From: Atopsyche davidsoni
Taxonomy: Eukaryota > Arthropoda > Insecta > Trichoptera > Hydrobiosidae
Length of the DNA stretch: 64,000 bases
Assembly (NCBI GenBank): GCA_022113835.1
Contig: JAILWY010000021.1
Location: 5,394,001 to 5,458,000 of the forward strand
Direction: 5' to 3'
Each line of letters begins with the position of its first letter. Within the stretch, counting starts at the first letter, position 1. This document shows, in pieces, positions 36,950 to 47,110 of this stretch. The position numbers and the translations under genes were made by a program. The notes beneath the pieces were generated by a model, which had not been told where the DNA came from, did not search any database, and saw only the letters and a list, made by a program, of their open reading frames with translations.

Positions 36950-37110
36950 AATTCAATATTTTTGACAGAGTGTACTTCGTGGAATTCCATTTTAATATTT
37001 TTGAATAAAATACTTGATTGATTTTCCACATTTTTGTTTTTATTAGTGACCGGTTTCGCCAACCTTTCACGTTGGCATTATCAATAAGTATTTTATTCAA
37101 AAATATATAT
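36950..37110. mobile_element. Hairpin MITE, copy 2 (internally deleted)
   Basis: Shares TTGACAGAGT, GAATTCCATTTTA, AAAATACTTGA and GACCGGTTTCGCCAACCTTT with the copy at 21350-21556. ATATTTTTGAATAAAATACTT on the left (from about 36995) pairs perfectly with AAGTATTTTATTCAAAAATAT on the right (from 37086); here the arms are cited by their ends. The second CCGGTTTCG arm is missing, so the hairpin has lost its inner right half. Confidence 0.6.
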
Positions 37111-37112
37111 AT

Positions 37113-37369
37113 ATATCTTTAAATTGAAAAAAATATGATGTACCTAATCATCAAGTAAAGACGTGAAAATCTTAAAAGCATTGTCATTTAAAAAAAAATA
37201 ATTGCCACTAAAAATAAACTTGTTTTAAAAAGGGTTAAATATAAATTATTTCCTCCAAATAAAGTAATATCAACATTAAATAGTTCTCGCAGTTTCAATT
37301 TTTTATAAATATCTTGGATTCGACCTTTTGATTTTTTTAAAATCGTGGAACCATCAATATAGATAATAT
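37113..37369. other. A+T-rich spacer
   Basis: Left flank of the LTR element, ending in ATAATAT. The 4-bp ATAT next to the element is repeated on the far side. Confidence 0.5.
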
Positions 37370-37690
37370 TGTAACGTGCCGGGGTTCACATTTAAACGCT
37401 TATTTATGTCAACTCAGGTTATATTTATTTATCTACGTACAGAGTATTTATTTCCACATTATATATTTATATTAACATTGTTATGAATGCAGACAGGCCG
37501 AAGCCCTGTTTGACACTAATCACAAAATGGCTTCCCCCCTTGCATCTCTAACATTCGGGAGCTCGCGCGAGGCGCACTCCTCGCTTCTCTAAGACCGCGT
37601 ATCGGCGCTCCTAATCGATGGTCGCTCGATCCTTCCAGAGCCCCTTTGTTTATGGTGTTCGTTTTTCAAACTTACTGCTGGACCGTAACA
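37370..37690 (-). repeat. LTR (3' LTR in element orientation)
   Basis: 321 bp, TG...CA termini. It differs from the other LTR by one base seen by eye: CCCCTTTG here near 37640, CCCTTTTG in the other copy. Confidence 0.92.
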
Positions 37691-37706
37691 CTACCCCCTC
37701 CTTAGG
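37691..37706 (-). other. Polypurine tract
   Basis: Read on the minus strand, AAGGAGGGGGTAG immediately precedes the LTR. This is the expected priming site for plus-strand DNA synthesis and it fixes the element orientation. Confidence 0.75.
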
Positions 37707-37733
37707 CATTGTTCCGTCCCGGAACACTCGTTG

Positions 37734-38455
37734 TTAGTTCATGTGTACGTAGCAGCAGTCTGGTCCACGTTGACATGGTGTTACTTCCAACAGGCTCAGG
37801 CGATTAAAATGAACAACCCTAGTATTTCCATTCGGTCTCTTCCGGATGCGATATATTACATCATTTATCCTCTTCATTTTCTCGTACGAACCGTCCCACG
37901 CCAGTTGAAGTTTCGGAGAGAACCCCCTCCGTCTCTGGGGATTGAATAGCCAAACCAGGTCCCTGGCTTGGTGTCCACTTCCTTCGGCTCCCAGGTCGTA
38001 TCGGTCCTTCATCCTATCACTAGCACCTTGGATATTGACACGTACTTTGTCATGAGTTTCGTTTAGCTGACGGCGTAAGTCTGAGACGTAACCTTCTCCC
38101 GCCAGGCTTTCTTCAGGTTTTCCTCCGAACTTCAAATCGCACGGGAGGCGCAGTTCTCGCCTGAAAATTACATTGGCTGGTGTTTGTCTAGTTGCCTCGT
38201 GGATGGAAGAACGATACGCCATAGGAACAGGTGCAGGTGTCGGTCCCAGTCCCCTTGATGATCAGCGACAACTTTGGATAAATCTTTACCCATAGTCCGG
38301 TTCATTCTTTCAACCATTCCGTCAGATTGCGGATGTAGTGCTGTTGTCCTCTCGGCCCAAAGGATCGCTCGTTGCTCGCCGTGGCCGTCGGCGAGCGTAA
38401 TTATCCGCCAGTTAACACTTTCACTCACACTTATCTTTACGCGCCGGGGGTCCAT
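37734..38455 (-). pseudogene. Integrase C-terminal remnant of the LTR element
   Basis: Two overlapping minus-strand frames, 38455-38168 and 38222-37734, together cover the end of a Ty3/gypsy integrase. The first contains TALHPQSDGMVERMNRT, which includes the catalytic Glu of the DDE triad. The second continues the core and the C-terminal region (RELRLPCDLKFGG, then the DLVWLFNPQRRRG segment). A one-base deletion near 38222 shifts the frame between them. The zinc-binding domain and first two catalytic Asp residues are missing, so the product could not catalyse integration. It may persist only as carried sequence. Confidence 0.8.
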
Positions 38456-38539
38456 TTATATGCTGAGTCATTTACAAAAAATAAAAAGAAACACGACATT
38501 ACACAATGTTATATTCTGTCCACACTTCACTCGCTCGCA

Positions 38540-39230
38540 GAATGCCACGCTTCGCGATGATGGTCCTGTTGACCTCCTCCGCACTTTGTCTAGGGCCTCT
38601 CGCCCGCGAAGTACCATTTTCCGCGACGATGAACCTGTTGGCCTCCTCCGCGAAATGCCCATCGCCATCTCCTCGCGAAATGCCATGCTCCGCGATGATG
38701 GAACTGTTGGCCCCCTCCGCGAAATGCCCATCGCCATCTCCCCGCGAGATGCCATGCTCCGCGATGATGGAACTGTTGGCCTCCTCCGCGAAATGCCCAT
38801 CGCCATCTCCCCGCGAAATGCCATGCTCCACGATGATGGACCTGTTGCACCTCCCTCGCGCTCTTTCTAACGCCACTTCCCCGTGAAGCTCCATGCTCCG
38901 CGGCGACGGTCTTGATGCACCTCCCTCGCGCTCTGTTCAGTGCCACCCGCGCGCGAAGTACCATGCTCCGCGACGATGGTTCTGATGCACCTCCTCGCGC
39001 CCTGTTCAGTGCCACCCGCGCGCGAAGTACCATGCTCCGCGACGATGGTCCTGATGCACCTCCTCGCGTTCCGCTCAACACCACTCGCCGCCGAAGCACC
39101 ATGCTCCGCGATGACGGTCCTGATGCACCTCTTCGCGCTCTGTCCAGTGCCACCCGCACGCGAAGTACCATGCTCCGCGACGATGGTCCTGATGTCCCTT
39201 CTCGCGCTCTCCTTCCTGAGCCAAATCCCG
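38540..39230 (-). repeat. Ten-copy 69-bp coding tandem array in Gag
   Basis: Unit starts fall at about 38540, 38608, 38677, 38746, 38815, 38885, 38955, 39024, 39093 and 39162. Most units are 69 bp (23 codons) and two are 70 bp. Units contain TACCATGCTCCGCGA-like cores. Because 69 is divisible by three and no unit carries stops, frames stay open across the array on both strands. The two 70-bp units shift the Gag frame without ending it. Confidence 0.9.
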
Positions 39231-39882
39231 TTCCGACCGAGGCCCCGCTTCCGGTCTTCACGTCCATTCCACCAGTGCTCGAAATGGCTTCCACCGCGGC
39301 CACGCCGACGGTCCTCGCACTGATTTCTCCGGTGCCCGAAATGGCTTCCACCGCGGCCACGCCGACGGTCCTTGCACCAATTTCTCCGGTGCCCGAAATA
39401 GCTTCTACCGCGGCCACGCCGACGGTCCTTGCACCGATTTCTCCGGTGCCCGAAATAGCTTCCACCGCGGCCACGCCGACGGTCCTCGCACCGATTTCTC
39501 CGGTGCCTGAAACGGCTTCCACCGCGGCCACGCCGGCGGTCCTTGCGCCGATCTCACCAGTGCTCAAAATGGCTTCCACCGCGGCCACGCCGACGGTCCT
39601 CGCACTGATTTCTCCGGCGCCTGAAATGGCTTCCACCGCGGCCACGCCGACGGTCCTGGCATCAATTTGCTTGGTCCACCTTTCCAGGATTCTCATTACA
39701 TCATTAGTGGTGCACGGCACTTCAAAGAGGAACTCCTCTGGGTTGTGGCCCTCTTGCGCCAGGGATTCCTTCAATCTTAGCACAAGGGCTGACTTCAACC
39801 CTGTGGTTAACAAATCACGTTCTTCAAGTTCTCTCTTCAGATCTACTACTTTGAGGTCACTCACATTTACGTGCTTCGCCAT
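38590..39882 (-). CDS. Gag-like protein with SAP domain and repeats
   Basis: A 430-codon minus-strand ORF starting at ATG 39882, inside the LTR element. Residues about 10-42 (VVDLKRELEERDLLTTGLKS...) form a SAP-type helix-extension-helix, a DNA/RNA-binding fold found at the N-terminus of some gypsy-type Gag proteins. A short linker and a segment rich in charged residues follow. Then come seven 19-residue repeats (GARTVGVAAVEAISGTGEI), and Arg/Ser-rich 23-residue repeats to the end. No capsid major-homology region or CCHC zinc knuckle is visible, so it is not a complete Gag. The plus-strand 342-codon opening over the same DNA is a shadow. Role in particle assembly is unknown. Confidence 0.7.
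   Translation of the reverse strand: MAKHVNVSDLKVVDLKRELEERDLLTTGLKSALVLRLKESLAQEGHNPEEFLFEVPCTTNDVMRILERWTKQIDARTVGVAAVEAISGAGEISARTVGVAAVEAILSTGEIGARTAGVAAVEAVSGTGEIGARTVGVAAVEAISGTGEIGARTVGVAAVEAISGTGEIGARTVGVAAVEAISGTGEISARTVGVAAVEAISSTGGMDVKTGSGASVGTGFGSGRRAREGTSGPSSRSMVLRVRVALDRARRGASGPSSRSMVLRRRVVLSGTRGGASGPSSRSMVLRARVALNRARGGASEPSSRSMVLRARVALNRARGRCIKTVAAEHGASRGSGVRKSAREVQQVHHRGAWHFAGRWRWAFRGGGQQFHHRGAWHLAGRWRWAFRGGGQQFHHRGAWHFARRWRWAFRGGGQQVHRRGKWYFAGERP
39281..39679 (-). repeat. Seven-copy 57-bp coding tandem array
   Basis: Exact 57-bp spacing, with unit starts at 39281, 39338, 39395, 39452, 39509, 39566 and 39623. Each encodes 19 residues of the Gag-like protein. Copies differ by a few bases, so the array is older than the insertion or expands by slippage between rounds. 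Confidence 0.92.
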
Positions 39883-39929
39883 TTTGTTTTATACTTTTAT
39901 TTATTTTAATTATTATTTATTTATCACCC

Positions 39930-39947
39930 CACACACCTGACACCAAT
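39930..39947 (-). other. Primer-binding-site region
   Basis: Read on the minus strand just inside the 5' LTR, after a two-base spacer: TGGTGTCAGGTGTG. It begins with the TGG that pairs with a tRNA 3' CCA. I do not assign the tRNA species. Confidence 0.6.
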
Positions 39948-40268
39948 TGTAACGTGCCGGGGTTCACATTTAAACGCTTATTTATGTCAACTCAGGTTAT
40001 ATTTATTTATCTACGTACAGAGTATTTATTTCCACATTATATATTTATATTAACATTGTTATGAATGCAGACAGGCCGAAGCCCTGTTTGACACTAATCA
40101 CAAAATGGCTTCCCCCCTTGCATCTCTAACATTCGGGAGCTCGCGCGAGGCGCACTCCTCGCTTCTCTAAGACCGCGTATCGGCGCTCCTAATCGATGGT
40201 CGCTCGATCCTTCCAGAGCCCTTTTGTTTATGGTGTTCGTTTTTCAAACTTACTGCTGGACCGTAACA
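39948..40268 (-). repeat. LTR (5' LTR in element orientation)
   Basis: 321 bp, same termini as the partner LTR. It would contain the promoter for the element in the minus direction. Confidence 0.92.
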
Positions 40269-42340
40269 ATATATATCAATCTGAATATTTTAATTTTTTT
40301 ATTTTATAATTATTTTTATTGTAAGTACTTTTAATAATTAAAAAAAAGTAAACCAGTGCCTTATATTTCAACATGTATGGTAATAAATATTAGCCATGAC
40401 GCTGTATCTGCTCACGAGCCGCCGCTGGAAATCAACGCCACGAAGAATAGTGTCTTGAACTCGACTTGCCCGGTCTGTGTTTTGAGGAACAGTAAACCAA
40501 CATGGATGGGCGAGGTCTGCCCAGCTGTCATGATTGTTTTTCTTAAATGTCACTTTTGTTGAACTACCGTCACTCAAAAAAAGCGGAAACACAATGGCCA
40601 TGTATTGTGGTTTTTTTTTTCTGTGGCTTTAGAAGTTGTTTAATATTTTACCTGTCGTTCGATCAATTTGTTGAGTGACGTAATGACAGGTGATATTTAA
40701 TTAGTTTACGAGTACAAGGTGTTCTAAAGCCAAATAAAAACAACTTATTTTAAATTATAATTTCAGAATATTAAACAACCTGGTACATTTATTAGCATTT
40801 GATGAATATGTAAAAAATACTAATTTGTTAAAATTTTCAAATATAATTGTCAATTGGTATCTATCCATTGTATTCTATCTAAATCTATTTCATAAATAAT
40901 TTTTTGACAAAATATCGAAATTATTGTCATACTTTCATTATAATTTATTAAAAAATATATTACAGTTAGTATTGTGTAAGTAAATAGTAATGTTAATTTA
41001 ATATTATATGCGGTTGTTAATTCAAGTTAATTGTGTAACTAAGCATATCTCATAAATATTGTCTAGTCTTACAACGGTAAAATACTCTCCCCTCCTCGTT
41101 TTGTTGTTAAGAACAGCAATAAACTCAAATTGACGCTTTAATAAACATGATTTCAAATAGCCTTAGTGACTTCTATTCATTGTTTCTTACAATAAAGAAG
41201 TTTCAATTATATTAATTAATAAAACAATGATGTAACTGTATTTTAACATTGGATGACTTAATGTTTTCAGATGATCTATTCCTGAAATTATATAAAAACA
41301 ATTGTAAAATAAAAAATTTTCATAGATCATATCTATTAAATTATTAAAAAAAAAAAAATCATTTTAATATATAATAGAACAACATTAAAAAATAGCGGAA
41401 GGTAAAAATGTACGCGCGCTAAATAAACTTTATTTCATTGAAATGTAAAAGAAATCCTTGTGTTTTATATGTCCTCATAAATAATAAAGACAGCCGACAC
41501 TTCATAAATAATTAGACGTTGTAAATAACTGGTATATTTTTTTGTAACTGGGAAGTGCAATTAGCCTGATAACAGCCTAACGTCGTTTAAATAAATTAAA
41601 TATTAGCAAATCATAAATATATATGAACGTAGACTTTATGACTGCGACGAGAGATGCTTAAAGTGAATCATGTACATTCTTATTTTTTTATGCGGCCATT
41701 TACAGTCATAATACGTAGAGATGTGTCATTTAAAACAATTGATAAGAATAACTCCCAACAAAAAATAATAATCCGATCAATCACTAGCAATGCAACATGT
41801 CAACAATGACTAAATCTTGTGAAATTTAAATAAACCTACGCTAAAATATAATAAAATTATTTATCATATATAGTACTAAATATGAAAATATTTGTTTACT
41901 TTCCCTGAGTCTAATTTATGAACTCGATGTATAGTAGAATGAAGAATGGTTATTTCTAAATGTTGTAGTAATTAGTTATAAAAAAAACATGAGAAAAATT
42001 ATTGATGTAAATGTTTCATGGGTGTACCAAAAACTTAAAGCAGGTCAACATCAAAAAAATCAAATTAACTGATAAGGATTTTCTAGTTTAGAAATAATTT
42101 TTTTAAAATCTGCATGTAAATATTTACGTGCTAGATAACTAGTATTTTCTTCGCATAAGAATTACTACGTCTACACAAAAAGAATCTTCATTTTCTTCGA
42201 ATCAAAATAAAACCACGGCAAGAGCCAAGCTTCTAATTGATATTGTTAATCTCTTAATAAATAGTGTTTCTACAACGTTAATGGTATAACAATATTAATT
42301 ATTATTTTTTAATTATGATAAATGTGCCACAATTTATTTC
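40269..42340. other. A+T-rich spacer with a mixed patch at 40380-40570
   Basis: The patch is open on both strands for about 70 codons but shows no domain. Elsewhere nothing recognised. Confidence 0.4.
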
Positions 42341-42610
42341 ATGGACCACTCTTGCGGAGCGGCACACACGCTCAAACGCGGCGGCGTATGGCCCGAGATA
42401 CGCAATCTCGGGTGATTAATCTGGTCGTCAGAACACAATGTGTTTCTCATTTAATTACCGGCTAACGCGCATGTGCCTGAAATATCTTTATCGCCATTTT
42501 GATATCTTACTCCCGATATGTACCGCAACACGGGGCAAACGTTACAGGCGCGCAACGTAACGTAACGCTGGTGTAACGTAAGTCTTGCATTCACGCCGAG
42601 AGATTATGCA
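42341..42610. promoter_or_regulatory. G+C-rich island with hairpin and AACGT repeats
   Basis: CCCGAGAT (42392-42399) and ATCTCGGG (42405-42412) form an 8-bp stem with a 5-base loop. AACGTAACGTAACG at 42554-42567 and GTAACGTAAG at about 42573 repeat a short motif. It also has GGTGATTAATCTGG and TCATTTAATTACCGG homeodomain-type sites. Not coding. Confidence 0.3.
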
Positions 42611-43060
42611 GAATTGCTAAACAGTCAGTTGCTAAAATTAATACACTCTCGCACAGCCATCTAAGCTAATGATTTACCTAATACATACTATCAATGAATT
42701 ATATATATTAAAATAATATAAATTATTATTATTTAATTCCATAAAAAGCAGTTTAATTAAATGAGCGCTGAGTTGATACAGGCTCGTTATTATTAATTGC
42801 GTGCTATGGAATTTTATAAATACAATAAAGTGACATTCTTGCAAGGCAAGCCGATTTTTAGAATCTCGTTACGCTTTATGAGCAGTTTTGGTCTATTATG
42901 TTATCAACGAATATTTCTTGTATGCTTTGAACAAATTATAAAATACAATAAGTGTCCCTGCTTAACGTTGCCATTCTCCAGTTTGTGTTGTATTCTTACT
43001 ATGAATAATACAAGTATGGGGTTGATTTTAATCTAGTCTAGTAATCAAGTTATATTATTG
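42611..43060. other. A+T-rich spacer
   Basis: No supported gene. The open stretch at 42797-43036 has a Cys/Phe-rich, random-looking translation. Confidence 0.4.
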
Positions 43061-43345
43061 TGAGGTAAAATTAAAGGATTTTCCGATTAGTTAGTTGCCG
43101 GCGTTGGCAACCCTGGAGCAAATGGCAAATATGGCATTATAATAGCCGTGTTTTATGAAGGAAGTATTAATGACTGGATAATCACATCGCGCAGCTTGTA
43201 TCGTTATTAATTGCAGCCACATGTTTGTTTATGACTTTTGCCGAGCCTCCTTCAAATAAAGTACCGCCACGGGCGGACCAACGTAGCGATTTGAATAATC
43301 GTCTATTATCTCCACTTGCGGTTGGCCAACTTGGAATTTAAATTT
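43061..43345. promoter_or_regulatory. Island with the shared 16-mer (minus strand)
   Basis: GTTGGCAACCCTGGAG at 43103-43118 is the reverse complement of the CTCCAGGGYTRCCAAC motif. GGCAAATATGGCATTATAATAGCCG and GTACCGCCACGGGCGG follow in the same island. Confidence 0.3.
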
Positions 43346-44140
43346 GTCCTTTTCTTGGCCTTTATATTATTATGTTTGTATAGATTGACCAATAATTATT
43401 GATTAAGTATAATAATTTATCGCTGTTGTTAACATGCAATACGAGTATTATTAAGTATGTTAATATATTGACGAATGGATACGATTACTCTCATCATATT
43501 GGATTGTATATAGAATAAATGAATTTTGAGCGACGGTTGAACAGAGCTCGCTTTGAAATATTATTTTTTCTTCACGTTTGTTAAACGGAAATTAAAAATA
43601 TATCCAGACAAAACTACGATTAACTAAGAACTGCTTTATTTAAATATAGCCTGATAAGTTACTGTTTCATGAACTCGCAACCCTTATTTATAGAAAAATG
43701 CAATTATCTTATGGCTTTCATTGTTTTGTTTGATCATTTTGTTTTTGCATAAAACAATTAAAAGCAAAATCTGAGTACTGTTACCTATCAACATCAAATG
43801 AATCTCAATTGATGAGAAATCAGAACTCCCGTTGTCTCTTTCGGATCAACGTTAAATTCATTGCTATGGTTAAACTGTTTATTCAGTTAATTTATGTAAT
43901 AGGCTCCTCGTTACCGAAAGCGACTCGTTCGAGCATTGAGTAATCCACTCAGTACCATGAGCATGTAGTTTAAATCACCCTCTTTGTGTAAAGATAACGA
44001 TTTTTATTAAACAAATTCTAAACAACCAAAAAAAAGTTTTTTAGGCGTGTTCTAATTAAATAAATATTAAAAAATAAAACATTTATTAAATCTTAATCAA
44101 ATTTCAGTTAAATCAAATACATTTGAAAGTGTTTCATATT
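43346..44140. other. A+T-rich spacer
   Basis: Nothing recognised. Confidence 0.45.
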
Positions 44141-44184
44141 CTGTAAGTATTACCGTTTCGCTTTCGTCGTGTTAATCGTGCGTC

Positions 44185-44475
44185 ATGACCACAAGACTTC
44201 TGACTCCCTATACCGTGAAAAAATTGAAACGATCTCCAAGAAATGTTAATTTAATAAAAAAAGCAGAACTCCAATGCACTCCTTCCACTTATTCTTGTTA
44301 CTTGTACGATTATTCTGACTCGCTGACCTTTCGTTCGTGCGGGGCGCAGCTGCGATGGCAATTTATTTTACATGACGCTAAGCGACTGCCGCGCGCTCTC
44401 GGCTCCCCTGACAGCTCATTGCACGCGAACTTATCGTCACCTACTAACGAAGTACTGCAGAAGGTGTCTAAATGA
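44185..44475 (+). CDS. Doubtful 96-codon ORF, unknown product
   Basis: One of the few openings with a real ATG start (GTCATGA), lying in a G+C-richer island with an upstream CGCTTTCGTCGTG patch. The translation is Ser/Leu/Arg-rich with no signal peptide, membrane segment or recognisable domain. A 60-codon opening overlaps it in another frame, as expected where stops are rare. More likely a regulatory island than a gene. Confidence 0.1.
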   Translation: MTTRLLTPYTVKKLKRSPRNVNLIKKAELQCTPSTYSCYLYDYSDSLTFRSCGAQLRWQFILHDAKRLPRALGSPDSSLHANLSSPTNEVLQKVSK

Positions 44476-44560
44476 GAAAGCGATCAGCTGTAACATGAAA
44501 GCTGTGACTTGGAATATTATTAAATCTAGAACGGTGTCAGACCCTTTCGTGTGAACCGTT

Positions 44561-46340
44561 AGACGCTCTAGTAGGAAAGAATTATTGTATTCCATGTTCT
44601 TTGGTGAGATCAGTCATACTTATATCATATATTTAATGATTTGATACTTAAGGTTGCACGATTCATCATGACTGCGCAATGCGGGCTCGGAGTGGTGCGC
44701 TTGAACTTCATTGAACAATCCTACCCTTATCGCGAAATATTGATAAAAATAACTCTTGGAGATAAACAATGTTGACCACTATTCTATATATCAAAGAGGT
44801 GACATACAATAGATGAAAGAGTAATTATATCGTAATATATTTTTGCGGTCTTAAATACACTGATGGTAATACGAAAATTAAAGTTATTTGTATTATTTGA
44901 TTGTAAATCTAAAATTTTATCTAGTGAAATACATTTTGTATGAACAAGAGCAACATTTTTTTATAGGTCTGTTTATTTTAATAATAGATAATATTTTTGA
45001 ATCTCGTTTTTAAAACAGATAGTTAAACATAAGATACGAGAGACTGGTGATTTAACATTTTTATTTCAATAAATTACAGTATTATCTAGTAAACAAAGGA
45101 ATATAACATAAATAAAAGAATCAAAAATTCGACTAATAAAAACAAATCAATGTCTCTATTATTATAAGTTACCATATGTTTTAAAACACTTCTTAATCAT
45201 ATTAAATTTGCATAATAATTTATCAACTATTAACATAAAAACAACAGAAAAAATCCATTTGCGTAATTAATTTCTTATTTACTTCGCAAATGCTATGTAA
45301 TTAAAGATCATTAGTCATTAACAATAAATCACTGCATGCTTGTCATTTCACGATCTATTGAAACGTCAAATCTTTGTTAGAGATCTATAGATCCTTTCAT
45401 ATATTAAACAAAATGACCTTTGCTACAAGCATGGATATCTTTTCTGGTGGTAATTAATCATTAATTTAATTATAAATGTTCAATTCATGCCGGATAAGAT
45501 AATAAACGCAAATTATTTAATTTATTATTGGTTTTTTTTTATTAAGATTTTATTATTTGCAATAAATTAACATTTTATTTATACATACATTTCTCAATAT
45601 TTCATAATGGCAGCATTTTTTTGTAATTAGTCATGTTTTAATTGTAGTGATATTAATATTATTGTGCGAAATACTTATTAAATTAAAAACAAGTAATTTT
45701 GGAACAGAAAAATTGTACACCTCACCGTTCTCTCCATTCCGTTGCTTGTGCAAAGATGCCATTATGTACCCTGACCGTGTGTAAAGGATCGGTAATGGAG
45801 TAGTGGACTTGGAGTGATTGTGGAGGGACGTATTCTGGAGTCTCTGTAGCTTGCTGCAGATAGAATATCAGAGCTAAACGCTAAATTTTGGAAGAAAAAG
45901 ATTTATAATAATGCTATTGGGCAGCAGCAATACGCATACATTTCTTTCCAATATAAAACTGCGGTGTAGAAAAACCCGGGGACCCACTACTCTTTTTTTG
46001 TCCTTAGAAATCCATGGACACTGGCTCAGCATGAGTATATGCTCAGTGAAATGGGGCCAACCTCCTCTGAGGAAAACCACTTGATGAAGGAGAAGAAAAT
46101 TATACATATACCAACAATTTTTCAACATGTCAATTTCATTTTTAAAAAAGCTTTGTTGGCTTGTGAAAACATTAAATATTACATTATTTTTTTATTTAGT
46201 TTTTGATTCGTATCAATAAACACCAATTTGACAATACGTAGCTCAGACGACAAAAGCCATTCCGCCCCTTAACAAGTAAAAACCCAAAACCAAAACTGCC
46301 ACAATGATTAATATTTAAAATTCTAATATACACGCAACTG
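44561..46340. other. A+T-rich spacer
   Basis: A short CpG-bearing patch at 44670-44720 and a mixed patch at 45720-46080 stand out slightly. Neither is identifiable. Confidence 0.4.
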
Positions 46341-46665
46341 CATACAAATCACATGCAATTTATAAAATACCCTTACAGGAACAAAACCCGAGTCCAACAG
46401 ATGTACGCTGACCCTAGGCACGGAGTTATCGTACACGCCCATGACCAGGGCCGCACTCTCGGGCGCGGTGTGGTTTCCGCCGAGGGCCCGGGATTTATGG
46501 GCCCGGCCGCAATACTTAATATCCTGACAGATTATCATTACGGCGCGGCTGCATTTGTGATTTATCGCGGGCCCTGCAACGCCGGCCATCCTCCGCGCCT
46601 CCTCGCTGCACGAAATATTACACACGTATTTTTGGATCTGGATTCGTATTTACGTCTGTGCCACT
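46341..46665. promoter_or_regulatory. Strongly G+C-rich island with TTTATGGGCC
   Basis: TTTATGGGCC at 46494-46503 lies in GGGCCCGGGATTTATGGGCC. Nearby are CAGATTATCATTACGG, GTGATTTATCGCGGGCCC and ACGCCGGCC. Overlapping openings of about 100 codons on both strands cover it, but neither has a domain. The density of Abd-B/Caudal-like TTTAT sites suggests an enhancer. Confidence 0.35.
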
Positions 46666-46857
46666 GCTAAATTTTAACACGCACGAAGAGGCTATCAGGT
46701 TTCCTTCCCAATTCTAGGAGATGACAAAAAAAACTGCATGTTTTTTTGGGTCCTACAAGTGCTTTCTTACTTTGAAGGGCAAAAAAATACTCCCAATCAA
46801 AAATGTCATTCGTTTATTTGGTTTCACAATTAAAATAGTTGGTTGTTGAAAAGTCTC
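46666..46857. other. A+T-rich spacer
   Basis: Nothing recognised. Confidence 0.4.
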
Positions 46858-47110
46858 TATAGGGCGGTCCGATAAGTACTTAGCCTCGCCGCCCGATAGT
46901 GCTAGTATCGCAAGAGAGTAGATTGCAAAATTTCAGCCGAATTGGACTCGTAGTTTTGTTTTGACCGCGTGTGGAAGCGGACGTGTACGCGTATTTTAGA
47001 AAAATGGAAAAAGAGCAATATCGGTAGGTGATTCGATTCTTCTTTTTGGAAGGGAAATCGCGTAGCGAAATCAATGAGCGCTTGGGTGTATTATGCCTGT
47101 CGTCGTGCAT
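46858..47110 (+). pseudogene. Mariner transposon 5' fragment
   Basis: The fragment starts near AGGGCGGTCCGATAAGTAC, a terminal-repeat-like sequence. After about 145 bases of leader it reaches ATG at 47004, opening a mariner transposase N-terminus: MEKEQYR, a TAG stop where Trp or another residue is expected, then VIRFFFLEGKSRSEINERLG. This matches the start of the helix-turn-helix region of mariner transposases. Similarity ends near 47110. The DDD catalytic domain and 3' end are absent, so the copy is dead. Confidence 0.65.

Larger units (their letters stand above)
37370..40268 (-). mobile_element. Non-autonomous Ty3/gypsy-type LTR retroelement
   Basis: This 2,899-bp element is bounded by 321-bp direct repeats that start TGTAACG and end CGTAACA, with ATAT on each side as a probable 4-bp target duplication. 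Orientation is minus: a purine-rich tract lies beside the left LTR and a primer-site-like TGGTGTCAGG beside the right LTR. It encodes a SAP-type Gag start with long repeat arrays and an integrase C-terminal remnant. Protease, reverse transcriptase, RNase H and most of the integrase core are absent, so mobilisation would need enzymes from another element. The single LTR difference seen by eye implies recent insertion. Confidence 0.9.

Noticed and set aside
38912..39940. 342-codon plus-strand ORF through the LTR element
   Set aside because: It is the antisense shadow of the Gag repeat arrays; periods divisible by three keep it open.
37370..40268. CRISPR-like regular repeats
   Set aside because: The 57-bp and 69-bp arrays are head-to-tail coding repeats without spacers, inside a eukaryotic retroelement.
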